From: Armatimonadota bacterium
GTDB lineage: Bacteria > Armatimonadota > Armatimonadia > Armatimonadales > Armatimonadaceae
Direction of reading: 5' to 3'
DNA length: 5,578 nucleotides
Assembly (NCBI GenBank): GCA_014381035.1
Contig: JACMIS010000082.1
Coordinates: 1-5,578, forward strand
Positions 1-5,578 of the stretch are shown one piece after another (the stretch's first letter is position 1; every line of letters begins with the position of its first letter). The position numbers and the translations under genes were made by a program. Below the pieces are notes generated by a model, which did no database searches, had not been told where the DNA came from, and saw only the letters and a list, made by a program, of their open reading frames with translations.

Positions 1-14
1 AAGTCGGATTATTA

Positions 15-60
15 GTAAAATAACCGCGCCCCCCGAACCGAGTGGTCCGGGGGGCGCGGT
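15..60 (-). terminator. Intrinsic terminator of the SLH porin gene
   Basis: Arms 23-39 and 44-60 pair over 17 positions with a single A-C mismatch (36 against 47) around the 4-base loop GAGT. The stem is almost all G-C. Read on the minus strand, the hairpin is followed directly by TTATTTTAC, a short T-rich tract. It starts 22 bases after the porin stop codon, the usual position for a rho-independent terminator. On the plus strand no T tract follows (CTTGTCTTCG), so it is mainly a minus-strand terminator. Confidence 0.93.
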
Positions 61-82
61 CTTGTCTTCGCTGTGCCTTAGA

Positions 83-2101
83 TCAGAACTTAACAGAGAG
101 TTGCGCTGCCGCAATCCCACCGTCGCCGTTGATGCGGTCGAAACCGGTGCCATCGTCGGTGTAATCTACGATTTGGTACAGCAGTTTGAACGACGTGTTC
201 GTGTTGAACGTGTAGCCGTAGCCGATGTTGTAGAAGACCTCTTCTGCTTGCCCACGACCGTTCAGGTTCGCACGTTGCACATCGTACTGGGTGTACTCAG
301 CACCGAAGTCGATGTTCGAGACCGAGGTCAGACCGTACTTGAGACCAACTTTGAAGTTGGTGATCTCATCGTCTTCGCCCAGACCGCCGAGACCGTTGGT
401 CGTTTCTTCATCATAACCGGAGTAGAACTGCGCGCCACCTTCAAGCGACAAACCTCGGCTCAGGCGGTAGCCCAAGTTGAAGTAAGGACCCTTGATGTCG
501 GTCGGGTTCGTCCAGGAACCGAGGCGACCCCAGTAACCCGGTGCGCCGTAGAGGGTGCCGATTTCGCGGTACCCGCCGAGGACGTTGAAGTTACCGAACG
601 CATACGCCAGGTTCACGTCCCACTGTCCGTTGCCTTCGTCGGTCTTCTCTTGATCGTCAAGGTAGGTGTCCGACTTGGTACCGGACGCATTGACGCCGAT
701 TCCGCCGATTTGACCGGAGAAGTCCACGCCGTAGACGTAAACACGGTCAAAGTTCGAGCGAGTGCCCGGGTTGGTGAAACCGAACGGAGCCGACGGGCTA
801 ACACCGGACATCGCGATGAACGTACCGCCGATGGTTCCGTATTTCGGAACACCGATGGTTGCGCGACCACCACCGAGTTGCTCAACTGCCATCGCACCGT
901 TCACAGCCGGGTTGATGGACGATTGGCGAGGGCGGTTGAACGCGCCAGCACCACCGCCACGCAGACCCGCTTGGAATCCACGTGCATTGGCGAATGGCGA
1001 GTACGCTGCACCGGCATAAAGCCCGTACTGGTTATCATTGGCGATCACGCCGGCATTGTTGCTGACGAATTTGATCGGGTCCACTTTCGCCGCGAACAGG
1101 TTGATACCGACGGGTCCGAAGCTGAGGGCGGCTTTCGCGCCGTCAACCGGAATATCGCCGAGATCGGTTTTGCGGTTGTAGAAGTACACGTCGTTGTCCA
1201 CGAGTTTGAGCGTGTACGGGGTCAGTTGGAGCGGCAAACGACCGACCTGGAAATCAACGTTTCCGATGGCACCCAGTTTGGCGGGAACATCAATGACGAG
1301 ATTGTAGATCGAGGTTTGTTGATCCTGATTGACCTGACCGAGACCAGGGGTGTTCGGGAGACCGGTGCCTTGACCGTCCGAGCGGACTCCGTTGAAGGAA
1401 GCGACGCTGTTCAGGGTGGGCAGGTAGTTACCGAAGTTAATGATCGCTTTCGCGGTGACGGTGTCGTTGACCCGAACGTTGATGTCGAGGTCAAGATCAT
1501 GCAGGACGCGGATGTCACCCAACAAGGACTTCTTGGTCGGGTTGCCACGCGGGAAACCGCTCTGGTCGAGGATCGAGCTGCGGTTGTCCGAGCGGCGGTG
1601 TACGCCCTGCGTCATCAGGTTGATTTCACCACCGATTCGCACACGGCGCATCTCGGCTTCGATAGCGGAGACACGGGACTCAAGCGCGTTGACTTTGTCA
1701 TTCAGGGTCTTGATGTCTTGTCCCAATCGCTCGAGTTCGGCGCGAAACTCATTGATCAGGCTGCGAAGTGCGGCGACTTCGTCCTTGGTTGCGAAACCAG
1801 CGAGTTGGGCGCGGAGAGCCTCGATATCGCCTTTGGTCGCAACGTCGGGCGGAACGACAGGAAATCGGTCCATAAGACGGGCGATAGCAATCGCGAACTC
1901 GTAGCGAGTCATCGGGCGAGGACCACCGTAGGTTTTATCCGGGTAGCCTTCGACAACGCCCGCATCCTTCAGTTTCTGAACTGCCTGATACGCCCAGTGA
2001 TCCGTCGGAACGTCCGAAAACGGTGCTTGCGCCATCGCCGGAAGGGCGGAGAGCGCGATGGCGGCCAATGCCGCGCTCGCAATCAGCGAGTTTTTCTTCA
2101 T
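83..2101 (-). CDS. SLH-domain outer-membrane beta-barrel protein (porin-like)
   Basis: This 672-residue protein probably forms a channel in the outer membrane and ties that membrane to the cell wall. Residues 1-24 are a Sec signal peptide (MKKN, hydrophobic stretch, PAMA before Q25). One SLH domain spans about 28-80 (FSDVPTDHWAY, GYPDKTYGG, then MTRYEFAIAIARLMD). SLH domains of this class bind wall-linked polysaccharide. Residues about 90-155 are heptad-rich (ALRSLINEFRAELERLGQ, LNDKVNALESRVSAIEAEM) and predict a coiled-coil stalk. From about 156 to 672 the chain alternates polar and hydrophobic residues with many aromatics, as in a barrel, and it ends in ...LSVKF; a terminal Phe is the usual barrel-assembly signal. 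Glycine-rich stretches near 376-427 may be loops. The start is fixed by a strong Shine-Dalgarno. The gene has its own promoter and terminator, so it is monocistronic. It almost never uses TTA, CTA or TCA codons, suggesting high expression. The substrate cannot be told. The barrel family (OprB-like, SlpA-like or Armatimonadota-specific) is not resolved. Confidence 0.93.
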   Translation of the reverse strand: MKKNSLIASAALAAIALSALPAMAQAPFSDVPTDHWAYQAVQKLKDAGVVEGYPDKTYGGPRPMTRYEFAIAIARLMDRFPVVPPDVATKGDIEALRAQLAGFATKDEVAALRSLINEFRAELERLGQDIKTLNDKVNALESRVSAIEAEMRRVRIGGEINLMTQGVHRRSDNRSSILDQSGFPRGNPTKKSLLGDIRVLHDLDLDINVRVNDTVTAKAIINFGNYLPTLNSVASFNGVRSDGQGTGLPNTPGLGQVNQDQQTSIYNLVIDVPAKLGAIGNVDFQVGRLPLQLTPYTLKLVDNDVYFYNRKTDLGDIPVDGAKAALSFGPVGINLFAAKVDPIKFVSNNAGVIANDNQYGLYAGAAYSPFANARGFQAGLRGGGAGAFNRPRQSSINPAVNGAMAVEQLGGGRATIGVPKYGTIGGTFIAMSGVSPSAPFGFTNPGTRSNFDRVYVYGVDFSGQIGGIGVNASGTKSDTYLDDQEKTDEGNGQWDVNLAYAFGNFNVLGGYREIGTLYGAPGYWGRLGSWTNPTDIKGPYFNLGYRLSRGLSLEGGAQFYSGYDEETTNGLGGLGEDDEITNFKVGLKYGLTSVSNIDFGAEYTQYDVQRANLNGRGQAEEVFYNIGYGYTFNTNTSFKLLYQIVDYTDDGTGFDRINGDGGIAAAQLSVKF

Positions 2102-2108
2102 TCTGTTT

Positions 2109-2113
2109 CCTCC
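2109..2113 (-). promoter_or_regulatory. Strong Shine-Dalgarno of the porin gene
   Basis: The minus strand reads GGAGG, with AAA following, 7 bases before the ATG at 2101. This optimal site fixes the porin start. The other complete genes in the window have no comparable site, which fits the porin being the most strongly translated. Confidence 0.9.
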
Positions 2114-2130
2114 AAAAGTTTAGCAAACGA

Positions 2131-2161
2131 GCACTAAGGATACTTTGCGTAGCATTAGTGC
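2131..2161. repeat. Inverted repeat spanning the porin promoter (possible operator)
   Basis: GCACTAA at 2131-2137 and TTAGTGC at 2155-2161 are perfect 7-base inverted copies separated by 17 bases, with centres 24 bases apart. The inner arm touches the last base of the proposed -10 box, and the outer arm overlaps the first bases of the proposed -35 box. A dimeric regulator bound here would block RNA polymerase. The alternative is a chance repeat. Confidence 0.45.
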
Positions 2162-2164
2162 CAA
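2137..2164 (-). promoter_or_regulatory. Probable sigma-70-type promoter of the porin gene
   Basis: On the minus strand TTGGCA (2159-2164) and TATCCT (2137-2142) are 16 bases apart. They match the -35 consensus at 5 of 6 positions and the -10 at 4 of 6. Transcription would begin near 2130, giving a leader of about 28 bases that contains the Shine-Dalgarno. The boxes were found by eye and the start site is inferred. Confidence 0.55.
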
Positions 2165-2554
2165 CCGGAATAGGTACCGGCTCTTTTCGTTACGCATGGC
2201 AGGGTAGAGGAGAACGATAGGGGATTAATGACGAACTGCCATCAAGTTCAGAACAAACAGGAAAATAAGTTCGTGTCCAACGAGGGGGTGTTCCGGAAGC
2301 AAATCCATTACGGAAATGCCTGAGACCGCGTTCGTCCTGCGAAGTATCCATGTTGCCTCCGCCATTGACCGCCATCCCGAGCGTTTCGCGCTTTTGAAGT
2401 TGCGCACCGTTTCCACGACACCTGTTTGACACTCGCCGTCTCTACTGCTTATTGATGAATCATGAGTAAGACCGTGACCAACCCAATAATCGTTGACCGA
2501 TTTACACAGCAAGCGTGTCGAATATTTGTGACATTCCTTTTCGTTCGCCGTTAC

Positions 2555-2579
2555 CGAAAAAATCAGATTTGTTTTTTCG
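2555..2579. repeat. AT-rich inverted repeat
   Basis: CGAAAAAA (2555-2562) and TTTTTTCG (2572-2579) are perfect 8-base inverted copies around a 9-base loop. The plus-strand stem ends with a T6 run and CG, not a T tract after a GC-rich stem, so it is not a standard terminator. It lies 6 bases before the next inverted repeat. Confidence 0.5.
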
Positions 2580-2585
2580 TACTAC

Positions 2586-2638
2586 GGAACGTTAACTACA
2601 CTACCGGGGTTTCTACACCGACTGAAACAGGACGTTCC
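2586..2638. repeat. Nested inverted repeats that could fold as a structured RNA
   Basis: GGAACGT (2586-2592) pairs with ACGTTCC (2632-2638), extendable by one G-T wobble (2593 with 2631). Inside lies a second stem, GTTTC (2609-2613) with GAAAC (2624-2628), around a 10-base loop. Together they make a two-stem fold of 53 bases. It matches no RNA family that I recognise, and the transcribed strand is unknown. Confidence 0.4.
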
Positions 2639-2744
2639 ACATATTTATGCTTATCGTAATGCTCCGGACGGGTCTTACCCTGTTTAGTTTTTTATCAAAC
2701 CTGCCAAACCACGTGATTAACGAATAGTTCGCGTGTTTTCTAAA

Positions 2745-2775
2745 TGAAGCGAAATATATTAATACTTATGCTTCA
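2745..2775. repeat. Short inverted repeat downstream of the 118-residue gene
   Basis: TGAAGC (2745-2750) and GCTTCA (2770-2775) are inverted copies around a 19-base AT-rich spacer. On the minus strand the repeat lies 63 bases after the stop codon of the small gene and is followed by TTTAG. The long loop and weak T run make it at best a poor terminator; no better one is visible for this gene. Confidence 0.25.
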
Positions 2776-2838
2776 AGGTTTGTGACACGATCTTTCCTGA
2801 AAAGTTTCATTTCGTGCAAAAAAGAGATTGCGCAGACG

Positions 2839-3195
2839 TCACGAATTGGAACCGCTGTGTGTGTAAGGAAACGTATAGCGGGCTTCGCCGGTGAAAAGGA
2901 AGTTGCGCCGCGCGGCAAGGAATTTGAGGCTACCGAAGAAGGTGGTGAGCCAGTAATCAACGACTTCCGAGTCTAAGATCCCGCCTTCGGCGTCGGTGAT
3001 CGAAAGTTCATACCCCCATATTTGGGTGCGCGGATCGGCATCGAGAGTGAATTCGAGAACTATTCCGCCCACAGTGCGCTTATACCGTTCCTTGTCCACG
3101 AAGCCAAAGGGCTGTAGCGCGGCGAGGGTCAGCGGTTCGTTGCGTGCAAGCGTCCACATTTCTTGCACAATCCGTCGGTCGGTATCTTCAGCCAT
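2839..3195 (-). CDS. Hypothetical protein, 118 residues
   Basis: I do not recognise this protein. From the ATG at 3195 it reads MAEDTDRRIVQEMWTLA at the N-terminus. There is no signal peptide or membrane segment, so it is probably cytoplasmic. The N-terminal 40 residues look helical. A central part alternates like beta strands (GGIVLEFTL around residue 47, then QIWGYELSITD). A helical, aromatic part follows (VVDYWLTTFFGSLKFLAARRNFLF), then a Ser/Gly-rich tail (THSGSNS). This balanced composition supports a real gene. The frame is open to an ATG at 3291, which would give 150 residues, but that start lies inside the divergent phosphatase gene and upstream of the likely promoter, so 3195 is preferred. 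Neither start has a good Shine-Dalgarno; the nearest, AAAGG, lies 14 bases upstream of 3195. It is transcribed divergently from the phosphatase gene, with 81 bases between the two starts. Confidence 0.65.
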   Translation of the reverse strand: MAEDTDRRIVQEMWTLARNEPLTLAALQPFGFVDKERYKRTVGGIVLEFTLDADPRTQIWGYELSITDAEGGILDSEVVDYWLTTFFGSLKFLAARRNFLFTGEARYTFPYTHSGSNS

Positions 3196-3224
3196 GAGCG
3201 TTCGGGGGACCTTTCCGATTCTGT

Positions 3225-3252
3225 CTGTCAGCAGTTGAATTTGTGATATTCT
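3225..3252 (+). promoter_or_regulatory. Candidate promoter of the phosphatase gene
   Basis: CTGTCA (3225-3230) and TATTCT (3247-3252) are 16 bases apart, each matching the -35 or -10 consensus at 4 of 6 positions. The -10 box is preceded by TGA, the TGn of an extended -10 element. Transcription would start near 3259, about 18 bases before the ATG at 3277. The leader has no clear Shine-Dalgarno. Confidence 0.45.
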
Positions 3253-3277
3253 ACACGCGGAACCGGTTTTACCACAA
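3248..3277 (-). promoter_or_regulatory. Candidate promoter of the 118-residue gene
   Basis: On the minus strand TTGTGG (3272-3277) and TAGAAT (3248-3253) are 18 bases apart. The -10 box matches 5 of 6 positions; the -35 box is weaker (TTG only). The -10 box shares 5 base pairs with the -10 box proposed for the divergent phosphatase gene. The mRNA leader would be about 45 bases. Confidence 0.35.
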
Positions 3278-4788
3278 TGGCTTTTCGACATTTCTTATTT
3301 ATGTGCGCGCCTTTGGGGACGATCATTCTCAACGGCTGCTCTACCTCCCCGATATCAACCGCGCCAACGGAACCGGCGGTCAAACCATCCCCGGCTCAAA
3401 GCCCTGCCGCGAAGATCGTTGCGCTGGACAAAGTTATTCCTCCCGTAGGGACCTTTTTCACGCTACCCTATCTGCAACTCGGAGACAACCCGACCGACGC
3501 TGGTTCTCTCGCGATTGTTTGGCACGCTCCAGCGAACTCGGCGAAAGAAGCGCAAACCTGGAATGTAGAAACGCGTTCGCCGTCGGGAGTCGGCGAATGG
3601 GTCAGGCAGACCGCTCCGATCCGAATAAACGCCGTCGCAATCGGTGCCATAAAACCACACGCAGTCTGTGCCGCCCCGGTGAACGGATTGGCTCCGGGAC
3701 AACCCTTTGACTACCGAATTTTGAAAAATAGTGTGCCGGTTTTCGCGGCGAGAGCGAACCGCGCACGTCCTGCGGCGACGCAGGATTACCGGATGGTCAT
3801 CTTCGGTGATTGCGCGGAAGATACCGCCTGGCAAAAAAAGGTCGCGTACCAGACATCGCTCCTCAAGCCGGACGCGGTGCTAATCACGGGCGACATTGTG
3901 TATCCGCATGGTCGCGCCTCGGAGTACCGCGCGAACTATTTTCCGGTTTACAGCGCGGAAAAACCGGACCCGAAGCAAGGTGCACCCCTGTTATCCTCCA
4001 CACTATTTATCGGAGTGAGCGGAAACCATGATCTCGCATATTCGAACCTGGCAAAATACCCCGATGGACTCGCTTATTACCACTACTGGAAGCAACCGCT
4101 CAATGGTTGGGGCGGGGCAGAACGTGGGGAGCGTCCACTCGTAACGGGCAATACATCTGCGTTCGAGCGAGCCGCAGGAAAGGCATTTCCGGGTGGAGCG
4201 AACTTCTCGTTCGACTACGGAAACACGCACATTGTCGCGATTGACGCAAACTATTACATGAACTGGCAAAGTCCGAAAATGATAGCAGGTTTGAAAAAAG
4301 CCATCACCGCGAATCCATCGGCGACCTGGCGATTTGTTGTCCTTCACGTGGCACCGTTTCACTCGTCCGTATCGCACCAAAACGAGCAATGGATGCGTCG
4401 TCTCGCGCCGATTTTTGAGGAAACCGGGGTAGACGTGGTCTGGAGCGGTCACGTACACAACTACCAACGCTCGTATCCGCTACGCTTCGCGCCATCCAAA
4501 ACCAGATCAACCAATGGAACCGTGGACGGTACGTTTTCGCTGGATACTCTTTTCGACGGTTCTACTGTTACGAGACCCGACGGCGTTCTCTATGTCGTGA
4601 CAGGGGCAGGGGGCGCGGCACTATATAAAAAATCCATCCGTTCGGAATCGGCGACCGAATCCTTCACCGCCAAATACGACGCGGACGTTCATTCACTGAC
4701 CGAGCTATCCGTGCGCGGCAAAACCCTCTCTATCCGTCAGATAGATGAGAACGGCGTCGAGGTAGACCGGTGGTCGGTGACGAAGTAA
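3277..4788 (+). CDS. Purple-acid-phosphatase-like metallophosphoesterase, lipoprotein
   Basis: This 503-residue protein likely hydrolyses phosphate esters outside the cytoplasm with a two-metal centre. Residues 1-20 are a lipoprotein signal peptide (R4 and H5, hydrophobic core, lipobox LNGC), so C21 would be lipidated. A Ser/Pro/Ala-rich linker runs to about 50. Residues about 58-160 resemble the Fn3-like N-terminal domain of purple acid phosphatases. The catalytic domain spans about 172-400 and shows the motifs in order: GDC (D178), GDIVY (D206, Y209), GNHD (N250, H251), VVLH (H357) and GHVHNYQR (H392, H394). The Tyr after the second Asp is the ligand that gives purple enzymes their colour, and all seven expected ligands are present. 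A C-terminal part (YVVTGAGGAALY near 439, then strands to 503) fits the family. The ATG at 3277 is chosen because the next Met (residue 9) would lose the basic signal-peptide start. There is no Shine-Dalgarno. The natural substrate is unknown; phosphodiesterase or nucleotidase activity is equally possible. Confidence 0.93.
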   Translation: MAFRHFLFMCAPLGTIILNGCSTSPISTAPTEPAVKPSPAQSPAAKIVALDKVIPPVGTFFTLPYLQLGDNPTDAGSLAIVWHAPANSAKEAQTWNVETRSPSGVGEWVRQTAPIRINAVAIGAIKPHAVCAAPVNGLAPGQPFDYRILKNSVPVFAARANRARPAATQDYRMVIFGDCAEDTAWQKKVAYQTSLLKPDAVLITGDIVYPHGRASEYRANYFPVYSAEKPDPKQGAPLLSSTLFIGVSGNHDLAYSNLAKYPDGLAYYHYWKQPLNGWGGAERGERPLVTGNTSAFERAAGKAFPGGANFSFDYGNTHIVAIDANYYMNWQSPKMIAGLKKAITANPSATWRFVVLHVAPFHSSVSHQNEQWMRRLAPIFEETGVDVVWSGHVHNYQRSYPLRFAPSKTRSTNGTVDGTFSLDTLFDGSTVTRPDGVLYVVTGAGGAALYKKSIRSESATESFTAKYDADVHSLTELSVRGKTLSIRQIDENGVEVDRWSVTK

Positions 4789-4807
4789 CGTCAACGCGGG
4801 ATGGGGA

Positions 4808-5578
4808 TTATCTTCGCATCGTTTTTGGATGCGAAGATAGCAGGAAACGCAACGCCGTCACTGCGATACCAGTCAGAGTCAACAAAGCAGTGCCACCGAT
4901 GAATTTTGTCCCCCACGACGGGTGCTGTAGCAGGCGGAAAACCCATAGATCGGGGAAGTCTCTGCCCGTGTCGCGAATCGCGTCCGTGCTAATGTCGTCG
5001 GGGGCAGGGAGCCGCTCGCCAAAGAACATGCCGCGATACAACGACTCCCACACCGCCATCTGTTGCTCCGGATAGGAATGGTTCGGATTGACGATGTAGG
5101 GATATTTCATCGTATCGAGCAGATCCCAGTTCACCATCACCGGGGCGAGGCAGATCCCGAAGGAAATTATCATCAGTGCCAGGAAGGGGTATCGCGACCA
5201 TGGTCTCCTGTCCCATTCGCATTCGAGCAAAACCAGTATCGGCAGAGCAGCACCGGTATAGAAAATCGGTAACACCGGAACCAGGTAGCGCGGTCCCCAT
5301 CCCAAATCATTCCAGAACGAGAGGCGGGAGAGAAACAGGACATATAGTAACGCCCCAGGGAGAAAAAAAACAGTAATCAGACGTAACACAGACGGTGTTT
5401 TCCCCCAGGCAAACGGCAAGGTGAACCAGAGCAGTAGAATCGGGGAAAAGGGGAATAGCCCTCGATTCGGTGACAAAAGAAGTCCATACGTTCCCGATAG
5501 GGGGTCGTTATGCATCGCGGATGCCAGCGTATACCCCTGAGTCGCACCAGTCCGGAATGGGGCACCCGTTCGCACATA
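4808..5578 (-). CDS. GT39/ArnT-like membrane glycosyltransferase, C-terminal part (partial)
   Basis: The frame is open to the right edge, so the start and N-terminal half lie outside; 256 codons plus TAA are visible. In this fragment about five hydrophobic helices can be seen, at roughly residues 41-57, 65-84, 97-117, 129-147 and 225-245, counted from the GTG at 5575. Two stretches are typical of a group of bacterial GT39-type (dolichyl-phosphate-mannose mannosyltransferase or ArnT-like) integral membrane enzymes: YGLLLSPNRGLFPFSP at 30-45 and LGWGPRYLVPVLP at 91-103. Such enzymes move a sugar from a polyprenyl-phosphate carrier to protein or lipid on the outer face of the membrane. The catalytic acidic residues expected in the first extracytoplasmic loop would be upstream of the window and cannot be checked. 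Residues about 148-224 form a long hydrophilic loop before the last helix. The tail is short and basic (KTMRR). The gene converges on the phosphatase gene with 19 bases between the stops. A general polytopic membrane protein is the alternative. Confidence 0.75.
   Translation of the reverse strand, partial: YVRTGAPFRTGATQGYTLASAMHNDPLSGTYGLLLSPNRGLFPFSPILLLWFTLPFAWGKTPSVLRLITVFFLPGALLYVLFLSRLSFWNDLGWGPRYLVPVLPIFYTGAALPILVLLECEWDRRPWSRYPFLALMIISFGICLAPVMVNWDLLDTMKYPYIVNPNHSYPEQQMAVWESLYRGMFFGERLPAPDDISTDAIRDTGRDFPDLWVFRLLQHPSWGTKFIGGTALLTLTGIAVTALRFLLSSHPKTMRR
4809..4839. terminator. Perfect 12-bp stem-loop between convergent genes
   Basis: TATCTTCGCATC (4809-4820) and GATGCGAAGATA (4828-4839) are perfect inverted copies around the 7-base loop GTTTTTG; a further G-T wobble can form between 4808 and 4840. 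The stem lies 20 bases after the phosphatase stop codon and covers the last ten codons and the stop of the glycosyltransferase gene. Neither strand has a T tract after it, so it is not a textbook intrinsic terminator. It may act as a two-way stop or as a 3' end-protecting hairpin. Confidence 0.5.

Larger units (their letters stand above)
2221..2838. other. Long intergenic stretch without a convincing gene
   Basis: Between the porin promoter region and the 118-residue gene I see no credible coding region. Frames of 65 to 95 codons exist on both strands, but they rely on GTG or TTG starts or lack a ribosome-binding site, and their translations show no recognisable domain, signal peptide or regular composition. 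The left part, to about 2440, is GC-rich like the coding DNA. The right part is AT-richer, with poly-A/T runs. The stretch holds the inverted repeats listed separately and a 7-base direct repeat CCGCCAT at 2359-2365 and 2369-2375. It could be a decayed gene, a regulatory region or the site of an unrecognised small RNA. Confidence 0.6.

Noticed and set aside
62..2137. A 691-codon open frame on the plus strand across the whole porin gene
   Set aside because: It is the exact codon-aligned antisense of the porin. The translation is Val/Arg/Asp/Glu-rich with no domain, and its openness follows from avoidance of TTA, CTA and TCA in the porin. The minus-strand protein has a signal peptide, SLH domain, ribosome-binding site and terminator.
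2190..2432. Minus-strand open frame of 80 codons overlapping the previous one
   Set aside because: It has a GTG start, no ribosome-binding site, low-complexity composition and overlaps another equally weak frame.
2225..2512. Minus-strand open frame of 95 codons in the intergenic stretch
   Set aside because: It begins with TTG, has no Shine-Dalgarno, crosses from AT-rich to GC-rich DNA and encodes nothing recognisable; a decayed gene remnant cannot be excluded.
2462..2659. Plus-strand open frame of 65 codons starting at ATG
   Set aside because: There is no good Shine-Dalgarno, it runs through both AT-rich inverted repeats, and the composition is that of translated non-coding DNA.
2670..2695. 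GGGT-CTT-ACCC followed by TTTAGTTTTTTA, terminator-like on the plus strand
   Set aside because: The stem is only 4 bp, the T run starts several bases after it, and no plus-strand gene lies upstream to be terminated.
2525..2787. Repeated TTTGTGACA at 2525-2533 and 2779-2787, resembling half of a CRP site
   Set aside because: Neither copy has the inverted TCACA half at the right distance, the spacing is large, and a 9-base repeat in AT-rich DNA may be chance.
3225..3241. Possible PHO box (CTGTCA followed by a T-rich half) before the phosphatase
   Set aside because: Only the first 7-base half resembles the CTGTCAT consensus; the second half at 11-base spacing does not match, so phosphate control cannot be claimed.
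3196..3291. Extended N-terminus (32 residues) for the 118-residue protein
   Set aside because: The upstream ATG lies inside the divergent phosphatase gene, precedes the likely minus-strand promoter and has no ribosome-binding site.

Overview
The window looks like chromosomal DNA of a didermic bacterium with moderately high GC. The best guess is Armatimonadota. The main clue is an abundant-type outer-membrane protein built as signal peptide, one S-layer homology (SLH) domain, coiled coil and C-terminal beta-barrel ending in Phe. Its SLH wording (FSDVPTDHWAYQAV, then GYPDKTYGGPRPMTRYEFAIAIARL) is the style I associate with that phylum. SLH porins also occur in Cyanobacteria, Deinococcota and Negativicutes, so the assignment is inference, not proof.

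Layout, left to right. At 1-2220 a complete minus-strand transcription unit for the SLH porin runs right to left: promoter with an inverted repeat around the -10 box, strong Shine-Dalgarno, 672-codon gene and a strong intrinsic terminator. At 2221-2838 there is a long stretch with no convincing gene; it holds several inverted repeats, and its right half is AT-richer. At 2839-3195 a small minus-strand gene encodes a 118-residue protein of unknown function. It diverges from a plus-strand gene (3277-4788) for a lipoprotein of the purple-acid-phosphatase type with all expected metal ligands. Convergent with that gene, and only 19 bases away, is the 3' part of a minus-strand multi-spanning membrane protein (4808-5578, cut by the right edge) resembling the C-terminal half of a GT39/ArnT-like glycosyltransferase. 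A perfect 12-bp stem-loop covers its last codons.

The genes do not form an obvious pathway. The common theme is the cell envelope: a wall-anchored outer-membrane porin, a lipid-anchored extracytoplasmic phosphatase and a membrane glycosyltransferase. Each appears to be its own transcription unit. I found no CRISPR array, insertion sequence, tRNA, rRNA or recognisable riboswitch, and no clear sign of a new multi-gene system. The points most worth a second look are the inverted repeat in the porin promoter, the structured non-coding stretch at 2555-2638, the hairpin covering the glycosyltransferase stop codon, and the unrecognised 118-residue protein.
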